Shown: positions 6,927 through 15,472, counted from the first letter of the stretch. The stretch: DNA of 38,489 nt from Streptomyces sp. NRRL F-5727 (GCF_000719555.1 NZ_JOGX01000068.1:1-38489); one strand, 5' to 3'. The notes: a model not told the origin generated them from the letters alone. Numbers and translations: made by a program.

Positions 6927-9900
6927 CTATCGCTCCTGCTGGTGGTTCGGGCCGAGGTGGAAGCTACCCGTGGTCGAGTTGCCCGCCTGCCGGCCCTGCT
7001 GGATGCCGCGGCGCAGGTTGGTGAGCCGGCCACGGACGTCGTCGGGTGCACGCGAGACCTGGGGGCCGGCCGTGTGGGCCTGCTCCTGGGCGGTCCCGGG
7101 TACGAGGTTGGCCTTCGGCACACGGCGCGGAAGACCGGAGGTGGTGACCCCGCCGGCGGAGGGCTTGCGCGCCCGCTCGGCCTGGCGCACCAGATCGTCG
7201 TTGGGGGAGGGCCGCCAGCCGGCCGCGCCCTGCCGTCCGCCGTCACCGGCGGCCGGACCGCCGGCCGGCCGCGGACCCGCCGGAGCGGGCTGCTGCACGA
7301 CCGGGGTCTGCATGGTCTGCTCGACCTCGGGCATCCGCTGCTGCTGCGCCGGCTGGGCCGGAGCCTGCTGCTGACCCTGTTCCTGGTGGAACCAGTTGGT
7401 CTCCAGCGTGTCGTACAGCGGCGTGCGCCCGTCGCCCGCGGCCGGCGCCGGCGGCAGGGCCTCCGGACGGCGCGGCCGGCCGAGCTGCGGCTGCCGCGGC
7501 TCGGGAGCCTGCGGGGCCATGTGCTGCGGCGCGGGCTGCTGCGGGGCCTGCGGGAGGCCCGGCTGCTGCGGCGCGAACTCGTTGCCGGTGCGCTGCTGAG
7601 GGGCGTGCTGCTGAGGCGCCTGCTGCTGCGCCTGCTGAGCCTGCGGTACGAAGGGCTGGCTGCCGTACGGCGGACGGCCCTGGTACTGCGGAGCCTGCGG
7701 GGCCTGCTGGGCCTGCTGGGCCTGCTGGGCACCGAAGTCGGGGCGCGGGAACTGGCCGGTGGAGCCGGGACCCTGGGGCTGCGGAGCCTGGGGGGCCTGC
7801 GGGGCACCGAAGTCCGGACGCGGGAACTGCGAGGTGGACGCCGGGTCCTGGTACTGCGGGACCTGCGGAGCCTGGGGCGCCTGCGGCGCGCCGAAGTCGG
7901 GGCGCGCGAACTGGCCCGTCGAGCCCGGGCCCTGCGGCGCGCCGGGCGCGGCGAAGGAGCCGGTGGTCTCCGCGTCGTCGTGGCCGCGCGGGGCGTCCAG
8001 CGGCGTCATGTCCTGCTGCGGACGGCGGACCGGCTGCTGGGCCGGGTCGCTGCCCCAGCTCGCGCCCTGCGGACGCTGCGGCTGGGGGTTGCCGCCGGGC
8101 AGCTCGGCGCGCGGGAAGCCGTTCGTGGCACCCAGCGGGTCCTGCTGCTGCGGGGCCTGCGGGGCCTGGTTCGGGTTCTGGTTCTGCGGGGCCTGCGGGC
8201 GCCCGCCCCACACGTCGGTGCGGGACGGGATGGCGCTCGCCGCGCCGCCGATGAGACCGGCACCCGGGCCGGGCTGCGGCGCCTGCGGGAGCTGCGGCAG
8301 CTGACCGGTCTGCTCCAGCTGGGCGTCGACCGGCTGGGGCTGCTGCGGCTGCTGCTGGGGCTGACGCGGGGCCGGGGCCTGGGGGGCCTGCGGCGCGCCG
8401 TCGCGGGCGGGCAGCGCGGTGCGCGGTCCGCCGGCCGGGCCGACCTGCGGACGCGCGGCACCCGGGCCGGCGCCGAGGCGGCCGGCCGGAGCCGAGGGAC
8501 CGCCGAGACCCGGACGTCCGGCACCCGGACCGCCGGCCGCGCCGGGGCCGCCGGGGAGACGGCCGCCGGGGGCGTTGCCGCCCTGCGGGGCCGCGCCCTG
8601 GGCGCCCGGACCGCTCTTGGGGGCCGGCTTGCGGCCGCCCTGGGCGACGTCGACCGGGAGCATGACGAGCGCGGTGGTGCCGCCCGAGTCGGACGGGCGC
8701 AGCTGGATGCGGATGCCGTGTCGCAGGGACAGGCGGCCGACCACGAAGAGGCCCATGCGGCGGGAGACGGAGACGTCCACGGTGGGCGGCGAGGCGAGCC
8801 GCTCGTTGATCGCCGCGAGGTCCTCGGGGGAGAGGCCGATGCCGGTGTCGTGGATCTCGACCAGCACGCGCCCGTCGGGCAGCGCGTGGCCGGTGACCCG
8901 GACCTTGGTCTGCGGGGAGGAGAACGAGGTGGCGTTCTCCAGCAGCTCGGCGAGGAGGTGCACGAGGTCGTTGACGACCCGGCCGGCGACGTCCGTCGCC
9001 GGGACCGCGGCCAGTTCGATGCGCTCGTACTGCTCCACCTCGGAGGCGGCGGCACGGAGCACGTCGACCAGCGGGACCGGGCGGGTCCAGCGGCGGCCCG
9101 GCTCCTCGCCGGCGAGGACGAGGAGGTTCTCGCCGTTCCGGCGCATACGGGTCGCGAGGTGGTCGAGCTTGAAGAGCGAGGAGAGCTGGTCCGGGTCGGC
9201 CTCGCGGGACTCCAGCTCGGAGATGAGCGAGAGCTGACGCTGGATGAGGCCCTGCGAACGGCGCGAGAGGTTGGTGAACATCGCGTTGACGTTGCCCCGG
9301 AGGAGGGCCTGCTCGGCGGCGAGGCGGACGGCCTCGCGGTGCACGTCGTCGAAGGCCGCGGCCACCTGGCCGATCTCGTCCCGGGAGTGCACACCGACGG
9401 ACTCGACGGAGGTGTCGACGTCCTGCGGGTCGGACTCGGAGAGCTGCTTGACGAGCTCGGGCAGGCGTTCCTGGGCGACCTTGGTGGCGGTGTCCTGGAG
9501 CCGGCGCAGCGAGCGGATCATGGACCGGGCCACGACGAAGGCGCCGATGAGCGAGACGCCGAGGACGAGGAGGATCAGCGCACCGTTGATGATGGCCTCG
9601 CGCTGCGACTCCTGCCGCAGCTCACGGGCCATCGACTCCATCTCGCCGAGGAGCTGGTTCTCGATGCGGCCCATGGCCGCGATCTTGGTCTCGTACTCGT
9701 CGGTGAAGTTGAGGTAGCCGCGCCGCCCCTTCTCACCGGCGATGGCGCCGTCGGACTTCAGCACCCGCTCGGCGTACTTCTCGGCGTCCACGATGGTGGG
9801 GTTGCCGGAGCGGAGCGAGTCGGTGAGGTCGGTGGCGTCGCCGCCGGTGCCCTCGTAGATCGCGGTGAAGGACTTGAAGGCGTTGTTCTCGCCGTTGAGC

Positions 9901-10880
9901 GCGGCCTCGCCGTAGAGGCGGTCACCGGGCTGGAACCTGCCGGGGCTCTTGTCGCTGGCCGGCAGGGCGCCCGCGATGATCGCCTGCTGGATGGAGGCGT
10001 ACTCCTTGGCGGACGAGAACGCGGCGAGCGCGCGGGTCCGCTTGATCATCTCGGGGTTGCTGGTCGCCTGCGCCATGTCCTGGGAGAGGCTGAGCAGCGA
10101 GCGGATCAGACGGCTGTACGCCTCGACCGTCACGGAGTGCTGGACGCCGCCCTTGTAGGCGTTCGTCCGGATGTTGTGGAGGTCGATGACCTGGGAGGCG
10201 ATGGTGCTGACGTTGGAGCGGATGCTCTGCAGCGCCTCGTCGTCCTCGCCGTTCGGGATGGCCCGGGTGGCGTCGAGGAAGGAGTCGTAGGCACGGTCCG
10301 TGCGGCGCCGGGGGTTGGCGACCTGGTAGTCGCTGGTCGGCCGCTTGTTGGCGAGCGGACCGGCGGAGAGGTCGCGCTCGGCCTGGAGCGCCTGGGCGAG
10401 CGCGGTCGCCTCGCGGGTCAGCTTGGTCAGCAGCTGCATGTGGTCGAGCTGCTGCATGTCCTGGAGCGACTCGTTGATGCGGATGCCGCCGAGGCTGGTG
10501 GCCGCGACCACGGGGAGGGTCAGCAGGGCCACGAGGCGCGTGGAGATGCGCCAGTTGCGCAGGGCTATTCGGGGGCCGACCGCGTTCTCGGGGGTCGCGG
10601 GCGTGGCGCCCTTCTCCCCGCGCGCCGCGGCGTTCTGCTCGCCGGGCGCCGCGGACGGGCCGGAACGGCGTGCGGAGCCCTCGCCGGACTCGCCGTTCGG
10701 CCGCGCGGCCTTGCCCTGGTTCCTGCCCTGGCCGCCCGGACCGGGCGCCTGCTGGGCGGAGTGCGGGGCCGCGGGACCGCGATCGGTCCCGGCACGCGGT
10801 TCCTGCTCCGACGGAGCCTCCGCGCGGCCCTTGCGGGCCTGGGCGGAGCCCGCGCCATCCCTCTTGAAACGTCCCTGCAC
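6927..10880 (-). CDS. cvnA: Conservon sensor CvnA: NIT-HAMP histidine-kinase-like protein with a very long Pro/Gln-rich tail
   Basis: This encodes a 1317-residue membrane protein. I placed the start at GTG 10880 (MQGRFKRDG) with AGAGG about 10 nt upstream; the frame is open to 11099 but that part reads like non-coding DNA. Layout: a ~110-residue basic, disordered cytoplasmic N-terminus; TM1 about 114-132; an extracellular helical sensor domain of nitrate-sensing type; TM2 about 431-450; HAMP to about 515; a dimerisation segment with LDHLATRMRRNG (572-583); and an ATPase domain with the N-box HLLAELLENAT (641-651) and G1 HDTGIGL (677-683). From about 750 a 560-residue low-complexity tail follows, including three copies of an RPDFGAPQAPQ-like unit. 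It ends in GLPRRVPKANLV and DVRGRL-NLRRG as in the other CvnA. It is the first gene of the operon. If memory of S. coelicolor is right this is the cvn1 counterpart. Confidence 0.9.
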   Translation of the reverse strand: MQGRFKRDGAGSAQARKGRAEAPSEQEPRAGTDRGPAAPHSAQQAPGPGGQGRNQGKAARPNGESGEGSARRSGPSAAPGEQNAAARGEKGATPATPENAVGPRIALRNWRISTRLVALLTLPVVAATSLGGIRINESLQDMQQLDHMQLLTKLTREATALAQALQAERDLSAGPLANKRPTSDYQVANPRRRTDRAYDSFLDATRAIPNGEDDEALQSIRSNVSTIASQVIDLHNIRTNAYKGGVQHSVTVEAYSRLIRSLLSLSQDMAQATSNPEMIKRTRALAAFSSAKEYASIQQAIIAGALPASDKSPGRFQPGDRLYGEAALNGENNAFKSFTAIYEGTGGDATDLTDSLRSGNPTIVDAEKYAERVLKSDGAIAGEKGRRGYLNFTDEYETKIAAMGRIENQLLGEMESMARELRQESQREAIINGALILLVLGVSLIGAFVVARSMIRSLRRLQDTATKVAQERLPELVKQLSESDPQDVDTSVESVGVHSRDEIGQVAAAFDDVHREAVRLAAEQALLRGNVNAMFTNLSRRSQGLIQRQLSLISELESREADPDQLSSLFKLDHLATRMRRNGENLLVLAGEEPGRRWTRPVPLVDVLRAAASEVEQYERIELAAVPATDVAGRVVNDLVHLLAELLENATSFSSPQTKVRVTGHALPDGRVLVEIHDTGIGLSPEDLAAINERLASPPTVDVSVSRRMGLFVVGRLSLRHGIRIQLRPSDSGGTTALVMLPVDVAQGGRKPAPKSGPGAQGAAPQGGNAPGGRLPGGPGAAGGPGAGRPGLGGPSAPAGRLGAGPGAARPQVGPAGGPRTALPARDGAPQAPQAPAPRQPQQQPQQPQPVDAQLEQTGQLPQLPQAPQPGPGAGLIGGAASAIPSRTDVWGGRPQAPQNQNPNQAPQAPQQQDPLGATNGFPRAELPGGNPQPQRPQGASWGSDPAQQPVRRPQQDMTPLDAPRGHDDAETTGSFAAPGAPQGPGSTGQFARPDFGAPQAPQAPQVPQYQDPASTSQFPRPDFGAPQAPQAPQPQGPGSTGQFPRPDFGAQQAQQAQQAPQAPQYQGRPPYGSQPFVPQAQQAQQQAPQQHAPQQRTGNEFAPQQPGLPQAPQQPAPQHMAPQAPEPRQPQLGRPRRPEALPPAPAAGDGRTPLYDTLETNWFHQEQGQQQAPAQPAQQQRMPEVEQTMQTPVVQQPAPAGPRPAGGPAAGDGGRQGAAGWRPSPNDDLVRQAERARKPSAGGVTTSGLPRRVPKANLVPGTAQEQAHTAGPQVSRAPDDVRGRLTNLRRGIQQGRQAGNSTTGSFHLGPNHQQER

Positions 10881-11449
10881 TAGCGTCGCAACCTCTGGAC
10901 CAGGCGTCCTTCCGGGTGGAACCGGAGCGGACGGTGTCGGCGTCGTTGGGACGCGTCGGTGCGCCCCAGGTGGTCGTCGGTGACCGGCGCAGATCCCCCT
11001 TCTCCGCCACTCGGCCGGCGCTGCGTTGCGCCCCCTGCGTGCCGGCGTCGAACCCGCGGCGGTGCGTGGAATTCCAGCACAGTGCCGGAACTCCAACAAG
11101 GGCTGCGGTCTGTACCGCAGGGGGGATGACCAACCGTACGCGGGGTGTCACGGGGTGTAGAAGATGATCACGGAGGATTCGGACTTTTCCGCTCCAATGA
11201 CCCGGCGCCCTCGTGTGTCCCAGTCGCGATGATCAGGAGCGGAATGCAGGGTTCAGTCACGGAATGTCCCTTTCCGTGACCTGACATGCCGGTCCGTAAT
11301 GACCGGAATATCCACCCAGTGGTGAGCAAACTCACACGGGAATGGATGTCTCAGCCATGCATTCGAAGGGAACGCGTTGATTTAGCCTGACGCTTTACAC
11401 CATTCTCGCGCCCGCACGGGCGCCCGCCCCGACAAGGTCTGCCAGCGCG
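10881..11449. other. Divergent intergenic region with four inverted repeats
   Basis: These 569 bp lie between cvnA (-) and a small plus-strand gene, and I find no convincing coding sequence. Four hairpin-capable inverted repeats occur: 11103-11109/11114-11120; 11256-11264/11272-11280; 11289-11294/11301-11306; and 11322-11326/11331-11335 (GTGAG with CTCAC). The right part has lower GC than the genes. A weak plus-strand promoter candidate is TTGATT at 11377-11382 with CATTCT at 11401-11406 (18 nt apart). The region probably carries the promoters and operators of both flanking genes. Confidence 0.55.
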
Positions 11450-11647
11450 ATGACTGCACCCACCCCCGCCACCACGGCCAACCCGCGCCGCTCCACCCTC
11501 GCCCACCTCGCGGACGCCGCCGCCCTCGGCCGCGGCGCCACCCCCGAGTACGCGACCGAGCTGCCCGGCACCACGGCCAACCCGCGCCGCACCGTGCTCA
11601 TGCAGGCCCCCGCCCCCCACGTGCCGGCCTACCTCACCGAGTCCTGA
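11450..11647 (+). CDS. Unrecognised 65-residue protein with a duplicated TTANPRR motif
   Basis: I do not recognise this protein. Coding potential is good: nearly every third codon position is G or C over 65 codons from ATG to TGA, and it sits in its own gap between divergent genes. TTANPRR occurs twice, near residues 8-14 and 41-47, each followed by a hydrophobic stretch (STLAHL, TVLMQ). The duplication is also exact at DNA level over about 21 nt (the segments near 11469 and 11570). There is no signal peptide, membrane helix or cysteine. The ribosome site is weak (AAGG 13 nt upstream). The function is unknown; a lineage-specific small protein or the precursor of a modified peptide are both possible. 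Confidence 0.6.
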   Translation: MTAPTPATTANPRRSTLAHLADAAALGRGATPEYATELPGTTANPRRTVLMQAPAPHVPAYLTES

Positions 11648-11758
11648 TCCCGGCGCCGCCCGCCCGCCACCGGCGATATCCGCCGGTCGGCCGCCCCGCG
11701 CCGCGTTAGCCTGGAGCGTCAGACTCCAGCCAGTACCAAGTGAGGGGCGACAGCACTC

Positions 11759-12544
11759 GTGCGCATCGCCAGATTCTCCATCGACGGCAATGTCGCCTTC
11801 GGCGCGGTCGAGGGCGAGGGGACCATCGAGTCCGGCGGCCTCGTCCTCGACATCATCAAGGGCATCCCGTACACCGACTTCGAGCTCAGCGGCACCAAGG
11901 TCCCGCTGAGCAAGGTACGGCTCCTGCCGCCGGTGCTCCCCAACAAGGTCGTGGCCATCGGCCGCAACTACGCGGAGCACGCCAAGGAGCTCGGCAACGA
12001 GGTCCCGGAGGTCCCGGTCGCCTTCTTCAAGCCGACCACCTCCGTCATCGGCCCCGGTGACGCCGTCGAGTTCCCCTCCTTCTCCAGCGAGCTGCACCAC
12101 GAGGCCGAACTGGCCGTGGTGATCGGCCGCATGTGCCGCGAGGTGCCCCGGGAGCGCGTCAAGGACGTGATCTTCGGCTACACCTGCGCCAACGACGTGA
12201 CCGCCCGCGACGTGCAGAAGCGCGAGGCCCAGTGGGCCCGCGCCAAGGGCTTCGACACGAGTTGCCCGCTGGGCCCCTGGGTGGAGACCGACCTCGACCC
12301 GAGCGACCTCGCCATCCAGGCCACGGTCAACGGCGAACAACGCCAGCTCGGTCGGACGAGCGACATGATCCGCTCCATCGAGGACCTGGTCGTCCACATC
12401 ACCGAGGCCATGACGCTGCTCCCCGGCGACGTCATCCTCACCGGCACCCCCGCCGGGGTCGGCCCCCTCACCGTCGGCGACGAGGTCGCCGTCACCATCG
12501 AAGGCATCGGCACTCTCACCAACAGGGTGATCAAGCGTGGCTAA
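11759..12544 (+). CDS. Fumarylacetoacetate hydrolase family protein
   Basis: This encodes a 261-residue enzyme of the FAH superfamily from GTG 11759, preceded by GAGGGG. These proteins cleave C-C bonds of, or decarboxylate or isomerise, beta-keto or fumaryl-type acids using a divalent metal. The diagnostic parts are [15 protein letters not shown] near residues 65-79, the metal-binding acidic residues around [11 protein letters not shown] (about 114-124), NDVTARDVQ, and the glycine-rich [13 protein letters not shown]. The exact substrate cannot be read from the sequence: homoprotocatechuate-type isomerase/decarboxylase and acylpyruvase are both possible. The stop overlaps the gltX start by 8 bp, so the two are co-translated. 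A short inverted repeat, CTGGAG/CTCCAG at 11711-11729, lies in the leader. Confidence 0.85.
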   Translation: MRIARFSIDGNVAFGAVEGEGTIESGGLVLDIIKGIPYTDFELSGTKVPLSKVRLLPPVLPNKVVAIGRNYAEHAKELGNEVPEVPVAFFKPTTSVIGPGDAVEFPSFSSELHHEAELAVVIGRMCREVPRERVKDVIFGYTCANDVTARDVQKREAQWARAKGFDTSCPLGPWVETDLDPSDLAIQATVNGEQRQLGRTSDMIRSIEDLVVHITEAMTLLPGDVILTGTPAGVGPLTVGDEVAVTIEGIGTLTNRVIKRG

Positions 12545-14009
12545 CGCGATCCGCGTCCGTTTCTGTCCGTCCCCGACCGGCAACCCCCATGTGGGCCTGG
12601 TCCGCACCGCCCTCTTCAACTGGGCCTTCGCCCGGCACAACGAGGGCACCATGGTCTTCCGCATCGAGGACACCGACGCGGCCCGCGACTCCGAGGAGTC
12701 GTACGAGCAGCTCCTCGACTCCCTCAAGTGGCTCGGCCTCGACTGGGACGAGGGCCCCGAGATCGGCGGCCCGCACGCCCCGTACCGCCAGTCGCAGCGG
12801 ATGGACATCTACAAGGACGTCGCCGACAAGCTCCTCGCCGGCGGCTACGCGTACCGCTGCTACTGCACCACCACCGAGCTCGACGACCGCCGTGAGGCCG
12901 CCCGCGCCGCCGGCAGGCCGTCCGGCTACGACGGCCACTGCCGCGAGCTGTCGGCCGAGCAGGTCGCGCAGTACGAGGCCGAGGGCCGCGAGCCGATCGT
13001 CCGCTTCCGGATGCCCGACGAGGCCATCACCTTCACCGACCTGGTCCGCGGCGAGCTCACCTTCACTCCGGAGAACGTGCCGGACTACGGCATCCTCCGG
13101 GCCAACGGCGCCCCGCTCTACACCCTGGTCAACCCCGTCGACGACGCCCTGATGGAGATCACCCACGTCCTGCGCGGCGAGGACCTGCTCTCCTCCACCC
13201 CCCGCCAGATCGCCCTCTACAAGGCGCTGATCGAGCTGGGCGTCGCCAAGGAGATCCCCGCCTTCGGCCACCTGCCGTACGTGATGGGCGAGGGCAACAA
13301 GAAGCTCTCCAAGCGCGACCCGCAGGCGTCCCTCAACCTCTACCGGGAGCGCGGCTTCCTCCCCGAGGGCCTGCTCAACTACCTGTCGCTGCTCGGCTGG
13401 TCCTTCTCGGCCGACCAGGACATCTTCACCATCCCCGAGATGGTGGCGAAGTTCGACATCGCCGACGTCAACGCCAACCCGGCCCGCTTCGACCTGAAGA
13501 AGGCCGAGTCCATCAACGCGGACCACATCCGCATGCTGGACGTGAAGGCGTTCGCCGAGGCGTGCGAGCCCTGGCTCCGGGCCCCGCACGCCCCCTGGGC
13601 GCCCGAGGACTTCGACCGCGCGGCCTGGGAGCGGATCGCCCCGCACGCCCAGACCCGCCTGACCGTCCTCTCCGAGATCACGGCCAACGTCGACTTCCTC
13701 TTCCTGGCCGAGCCCGTCTTCGACCAGCCCTCCTGGGACAAGGCGATGAAGGGCGAGCCCGAGGCCCTCCTCACCACCGCCCGCGAGAAACTGGAGTCGG
13801 CCGACTGGACCGACCCCGAGTCGCTCAAGAACGCGGTCCTGGCCGCCGGCGAGGCCCACGGCCTCAAGCTCGGCAAGGCCCAGGCCCCGGTCCGCGTCGC
13901 CGTCACCGGCCGCACCGTCGGCCTCCCCCTCTTCGAGTCCCTGGAGATCCTGGGCAAGGAGAAGACCCTGGCCCGCATCGACGCGGCCCTGGCGAAGCTC
14001 GCCGCCTAG
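12537..14009 (+). CDS. gltX: Glutamyl-tRNA synthetase
   Basis: This encodes a 490-residue class I aminoacyl-tRNA synthetase starting at GTG 12537. It has the HIGH-type motif in [11 protein letters not shown] (residues 11-21), the KMSKS-type motif KLSKR (about 255-259) and a helical anticodon-binding C-terminal half; the length is normal. It attaches glutamate to tRNA-Glu. In actinobacteria, which lack GlnRS, it also misacylates tRNA-Gln, which GatCAB then converts to Gln-tRNA. Genes for both tRNA types follow 0.9 kb downstream. The start overlaps the upstream FAH-family gene by 8 bp, and a strong terminator follows the stop. Confidence 0.97.
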   Translation: MANAIRVRFCPSPTGNPHVGLVRTALFNWAFARHNEGTMVFRIEDTDAARDSEESYEQLLDSLKWLGLDWDEGPEIGGPHAPYRQSQRMDIYKDVADKLLAGGYAYRCYCTTTELDDRREAARAAGRPSGYDGHCRELSAEQVAQYEAEGREPIVRFRMPDEAITFTDLVRGELTFTPENVPDYGILRANGAPLYTLVNPVDDALMEITHVLRGEDLLSSTPRQIALYKALIELGVAKEIPAFGHLPYVMGEGNKKLSKRDPQASLNLYRERGFLPEGLLNYLSLLGWSFSADQDIFTIPEMVAKFDIADVNANPARFDLKKAESINADHIRMLDVKAFAEACEPWLRAPHAPWAPEDFDRAAWERIAPHAQTRLTVLSEITANVDFLFLAEPVFDQPSWDKAMKGEPEALLTTAREKLESADWTDPESLKNAVLAAGEAHGLKLGKAQAPVRVAVTGRTVGLPLFESLEILGKEKTLARIDAALAKLAA

Positions 14010-14026
14010 GCGGCACCCGCACGCCC

Positions 14027-14069
14027 ACGGGGGCGGCGCCCGGAGGACTCCTCCGGGCGCCGCCCCCGT
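14027..14069 (+). terminator. Terminator after gltX
   Basis: A perfect 20-bp GC-rich inverted repeat (14027-14046 and 14050-14069) with loop ACT, starting 18 bp after the gltX stop. A run of T is lacking, as is usual in Streptomyces. Confidence 0.75.
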
Positions 14070-14122
14070 CGTCGTACCGGAAACACCTCCCGGCGGGCCC
14101 CCACCGGCGTACCGTCGGTCCC

Positions 14123-14848
14123 ATGAGCATCCGGGCCGTCCTCTGGGACGTGGACGACACGATCTTCGACTACGCGGGAGCCGACCGCGCCGGGATGCGC
14201 GCCCACCTCGCCGCCGAGGGCCTGGACGGCCTGCACGGCACCGTCGAGGCCGCCCTGCGGCGCTGGAAGGAGCTCACCGAGCTGTACTGGCGGCTCTACG
14301 AGGAGCGGCCGGCGGGGAGCTGGCAGGACCAGCGGCGCCACCGCGTCCGTGCCTTCCTGGACCGGCCCGCCATGACCGACCCCGAGGCCGACGCCTGGTT
14401 CGGCCGGTACGTGGCCCACTACGAGGCCGCCTGGGAGCTCTTCCCCGACGCCCTGCCCGTCCTCGACCTGCTCGCCCCCGCCTACCGGCAGGCCGTCCTG
14501 TCGAACTCCAGCATCCACGCCCAGGAGCCGAAGCTGCGCGCCCTCGGCGTCCGCGACCACTTCGAGGCCGTCCTCTGTGCCGCCGAGCTGGGCAGCGCCA
14601 AGCCGGCCGCCGAGGCGTTCCACGCCGCCTGCGCCGCCCTGGGCCTCGCCCCGCACGAGGTGGCGTACGTGGGGGACCGCCCCGACATCGACGCGCTCGG
14701 CGCCCAGGAGGCGGGGCTCCACGGCATCTGGCTGGATCGCGCCGGCACCGGCGACCTGCCCGGCCTGCACCGCATCACCGACCTCCACCAGCTCCCCCCG
14801 CTGCTCCGCGGGGATACCCGTTTTGGAGCACCGACCACCTTCGGGTAA
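14123..14848 (+). CDS. HAD-superfamily hydrolase
   Basis: This encodes a 241-residue protein from ATG 14123. HAD motif I is DVDDT (residues 9-13) with nucleophile D9 and acid D11; motif II is the LSNSS segment; the motif III lysine lies in SAKP; and the motif IV acids lie in VGDRPDIDALGA. A helical cap domain is inserted between motifs I and II. It resembles the YjjG/haloacid dehalogenase-like phosphatases acting on small phosphorylated metabolites; the substrate is not predictable. No Shine-Dalgarno site is seen. TACCGT lies 7 nt before the ATG, so the mRNA may be leaderless. The stop codon overlaps the -10 box of the tRNA promoter. Confidence 0.85.
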   Translation: MSIRAVLWDVDDTIFDYAGADRAGMRAHLAAEGLDGLHGTVEAALRRWKELTELYWRLYEERPAGSWQDQRRHRVRAFLDRPAMTDPEADAWFGRYVAHYEAAWELFPDALPVLDLLAPAYRQAVLSNSSIHAQEPKLRALGVRDHFEAVLCAAELGSAKPAAEAFHAACAALGLAPHEVAYVGDRPDIDALGAQEAGLHGIWLDRAGTGDLPGLHRITDLHQLPPLLRGDTRFGAPTTFG

Positions 14849-14851
14849 TGT
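14823..14851 (+). promoter_or_regulatory. Promoter of the tRNA cluster
   Basis: TTGGAG (14823-14828) and TAATGT (14846-14851) are 17 nt apart, a good housekeeping-type promoter. The -10 box contains the TAA stop of the preceding hydrolase gene. The start point would be near 14858, leaving about 80 nt of leader before the first tRNA, including a CCCC-TCGC-GGGG hairpin. Confidence 0.6.
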
Positions 14852-14940
14852 TCTTCCTGCGCCGAGGGGAGCAAGCCGAAAGGCAAGAACCCGGAAAGCG
14901 CAAGCCGAGCAAGATCCCCCTCGCGGGGAAGTTGCCCCGG

Positions 14941-15012
14941 TGGCCTATGGTGTAATTGGCAGCACGACTGATTCTGGTTCAGTTAGTCTTGGTTCGAGTC
15001 CAGGTAGGCCAG
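14941..15012 (+). tRNA. tRNA-Gln (anticodon CTG), copy 1
   Basis: A 72-nt cloverleaf: acceptor TGGCCTA with TAGGCCA, discriminator G, anticodon stem ACTGA/TCAGT and loop TTCTGGT, giving anticodon CTG. The T-stem is CTTGG/CCAGG with loop TTCGAGT. CCA is not encoded. Confidence 0.97.
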
Positions 15013-15053
15013 CTCGCAGAGCTCATCTGCAACCAGTGGATTGGCATCCACGA

Positions 15054-15126
15054 GCCCCCGTTGTGTAGCGGCCTAGCACGCCGCCCTCTCAAGGCGGTAG
15101 CGCCGGTTCGAATCCGGTCGGGGGTA
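15054..15126 (+). tRNA. tRNA-Glu (anticodon CTC), copy 1
   Basis: A 73-nt cloverleaf: acceptor GCCCCCG with CGGGGGT (terminal G-U), discriminator A, anticodon stem CCGCC/GGCGG and loop CTCTCAA, giving anticodon CTC. Identical to the two other tRNA-Glu copies in this cluster. Confidence 0.97.
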
Positions 15127-15188
15127 CAGATCCTTCCCGCGGGATCACTTGGGTAGCGCCCAGGTGGACCCGATGCAGGATCGCTAGG

Positions 15189-15261
15189 GCCCCCGTTGTG
15201 TAGCGGCCTAGCACGCCGCCCTCTCAAGGCGGTAGCGCCGGTTCGAATCCGGTCGGGGGTA
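15189..15261 (+). tRNA. tRNA-Glu (anticodon CTC), copy 2
   Basis: The 73-nt sequence is identical to copy 1, with different flanks. It lies 62 bp downstream of copy 1. Confidence 0.97.
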
Positions 15262-15283
15262 CGACGCTGGTCTAACCACGTAT

Positions 15284-15355
15284 TGGTCTATGGTGTAATT
15301 GGCAGCACGACTGATTCTGGTTCAGTTAGTCTAGGTTCGAGTCCTGGTAGACCAG
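15284..15355 (+). tRNA. tRNA-Gln (anticodon CTG), copy 2
   Basis: A 72-nt cloverleaf that differs from copy 1 by paired substitutions: acceptor TGGTCTA/TAGACCA (C-G to U-A) and T-stem CTAGG/CCTGG (U-A to A-U). Pairing is therefore kept and both copies should be functional. Confidence 0.97.
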
Positions 15356-15391
15356 CTCGGGTCTGCGGCGGAAACGCCCGCATGATCCAAA

Positions 15392-15464
15392 GCCCCCGTT
15401 GTGTAGCGGCCTAGCACGCCGCCCTCTCAAGGCGGTAGCGCCGGTTCGAATCCGGTCGGGGGTA
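15392..15464 (+). tRNA. tRNA-Glu (anticodon CTC), copy 3
   Basis: The 73-nt sequence is identical to copies 1 and 2. It is the last tRNA of the cluster; a terminator hairpin begins 8 bp later. Confidence 0.97.
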
Positions 15465-15472
15465 CGCGACAG

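Noticed and set aside
6447..10883. A 1478-codon open frame on the plus strand opposite the second cvnA
   Set aside because: Same reason: an antisense shadow of a Pro/Gln-rich coding region. CAG/CCG repeats read as CTG/CGG on the other strand.
10916..11167. An 83-codon plus-strand frame in the region upstream of cvnA
   Set aside because: Irregular codon usage, no ribosome site and no recognisable motif. It lies in the regulatory region and overlaps the likely cvnA leader.
14941..15464. tRNA cluster as a phage or ICE attachment site
   Set aside because: No integrase, excisionase or partial tRNA duplicate at a distance is present. The repeated units are complete functional tRNAs.
15054..15464. 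The tRNA-Glu repeats taken as a CRISPR-like array
   Set aside because: The 73-nt units fold as cloverleaves with anticodon CTC, spacers are irregular and interrupted by a tRNA-Gln, and no cas gene is nearby.
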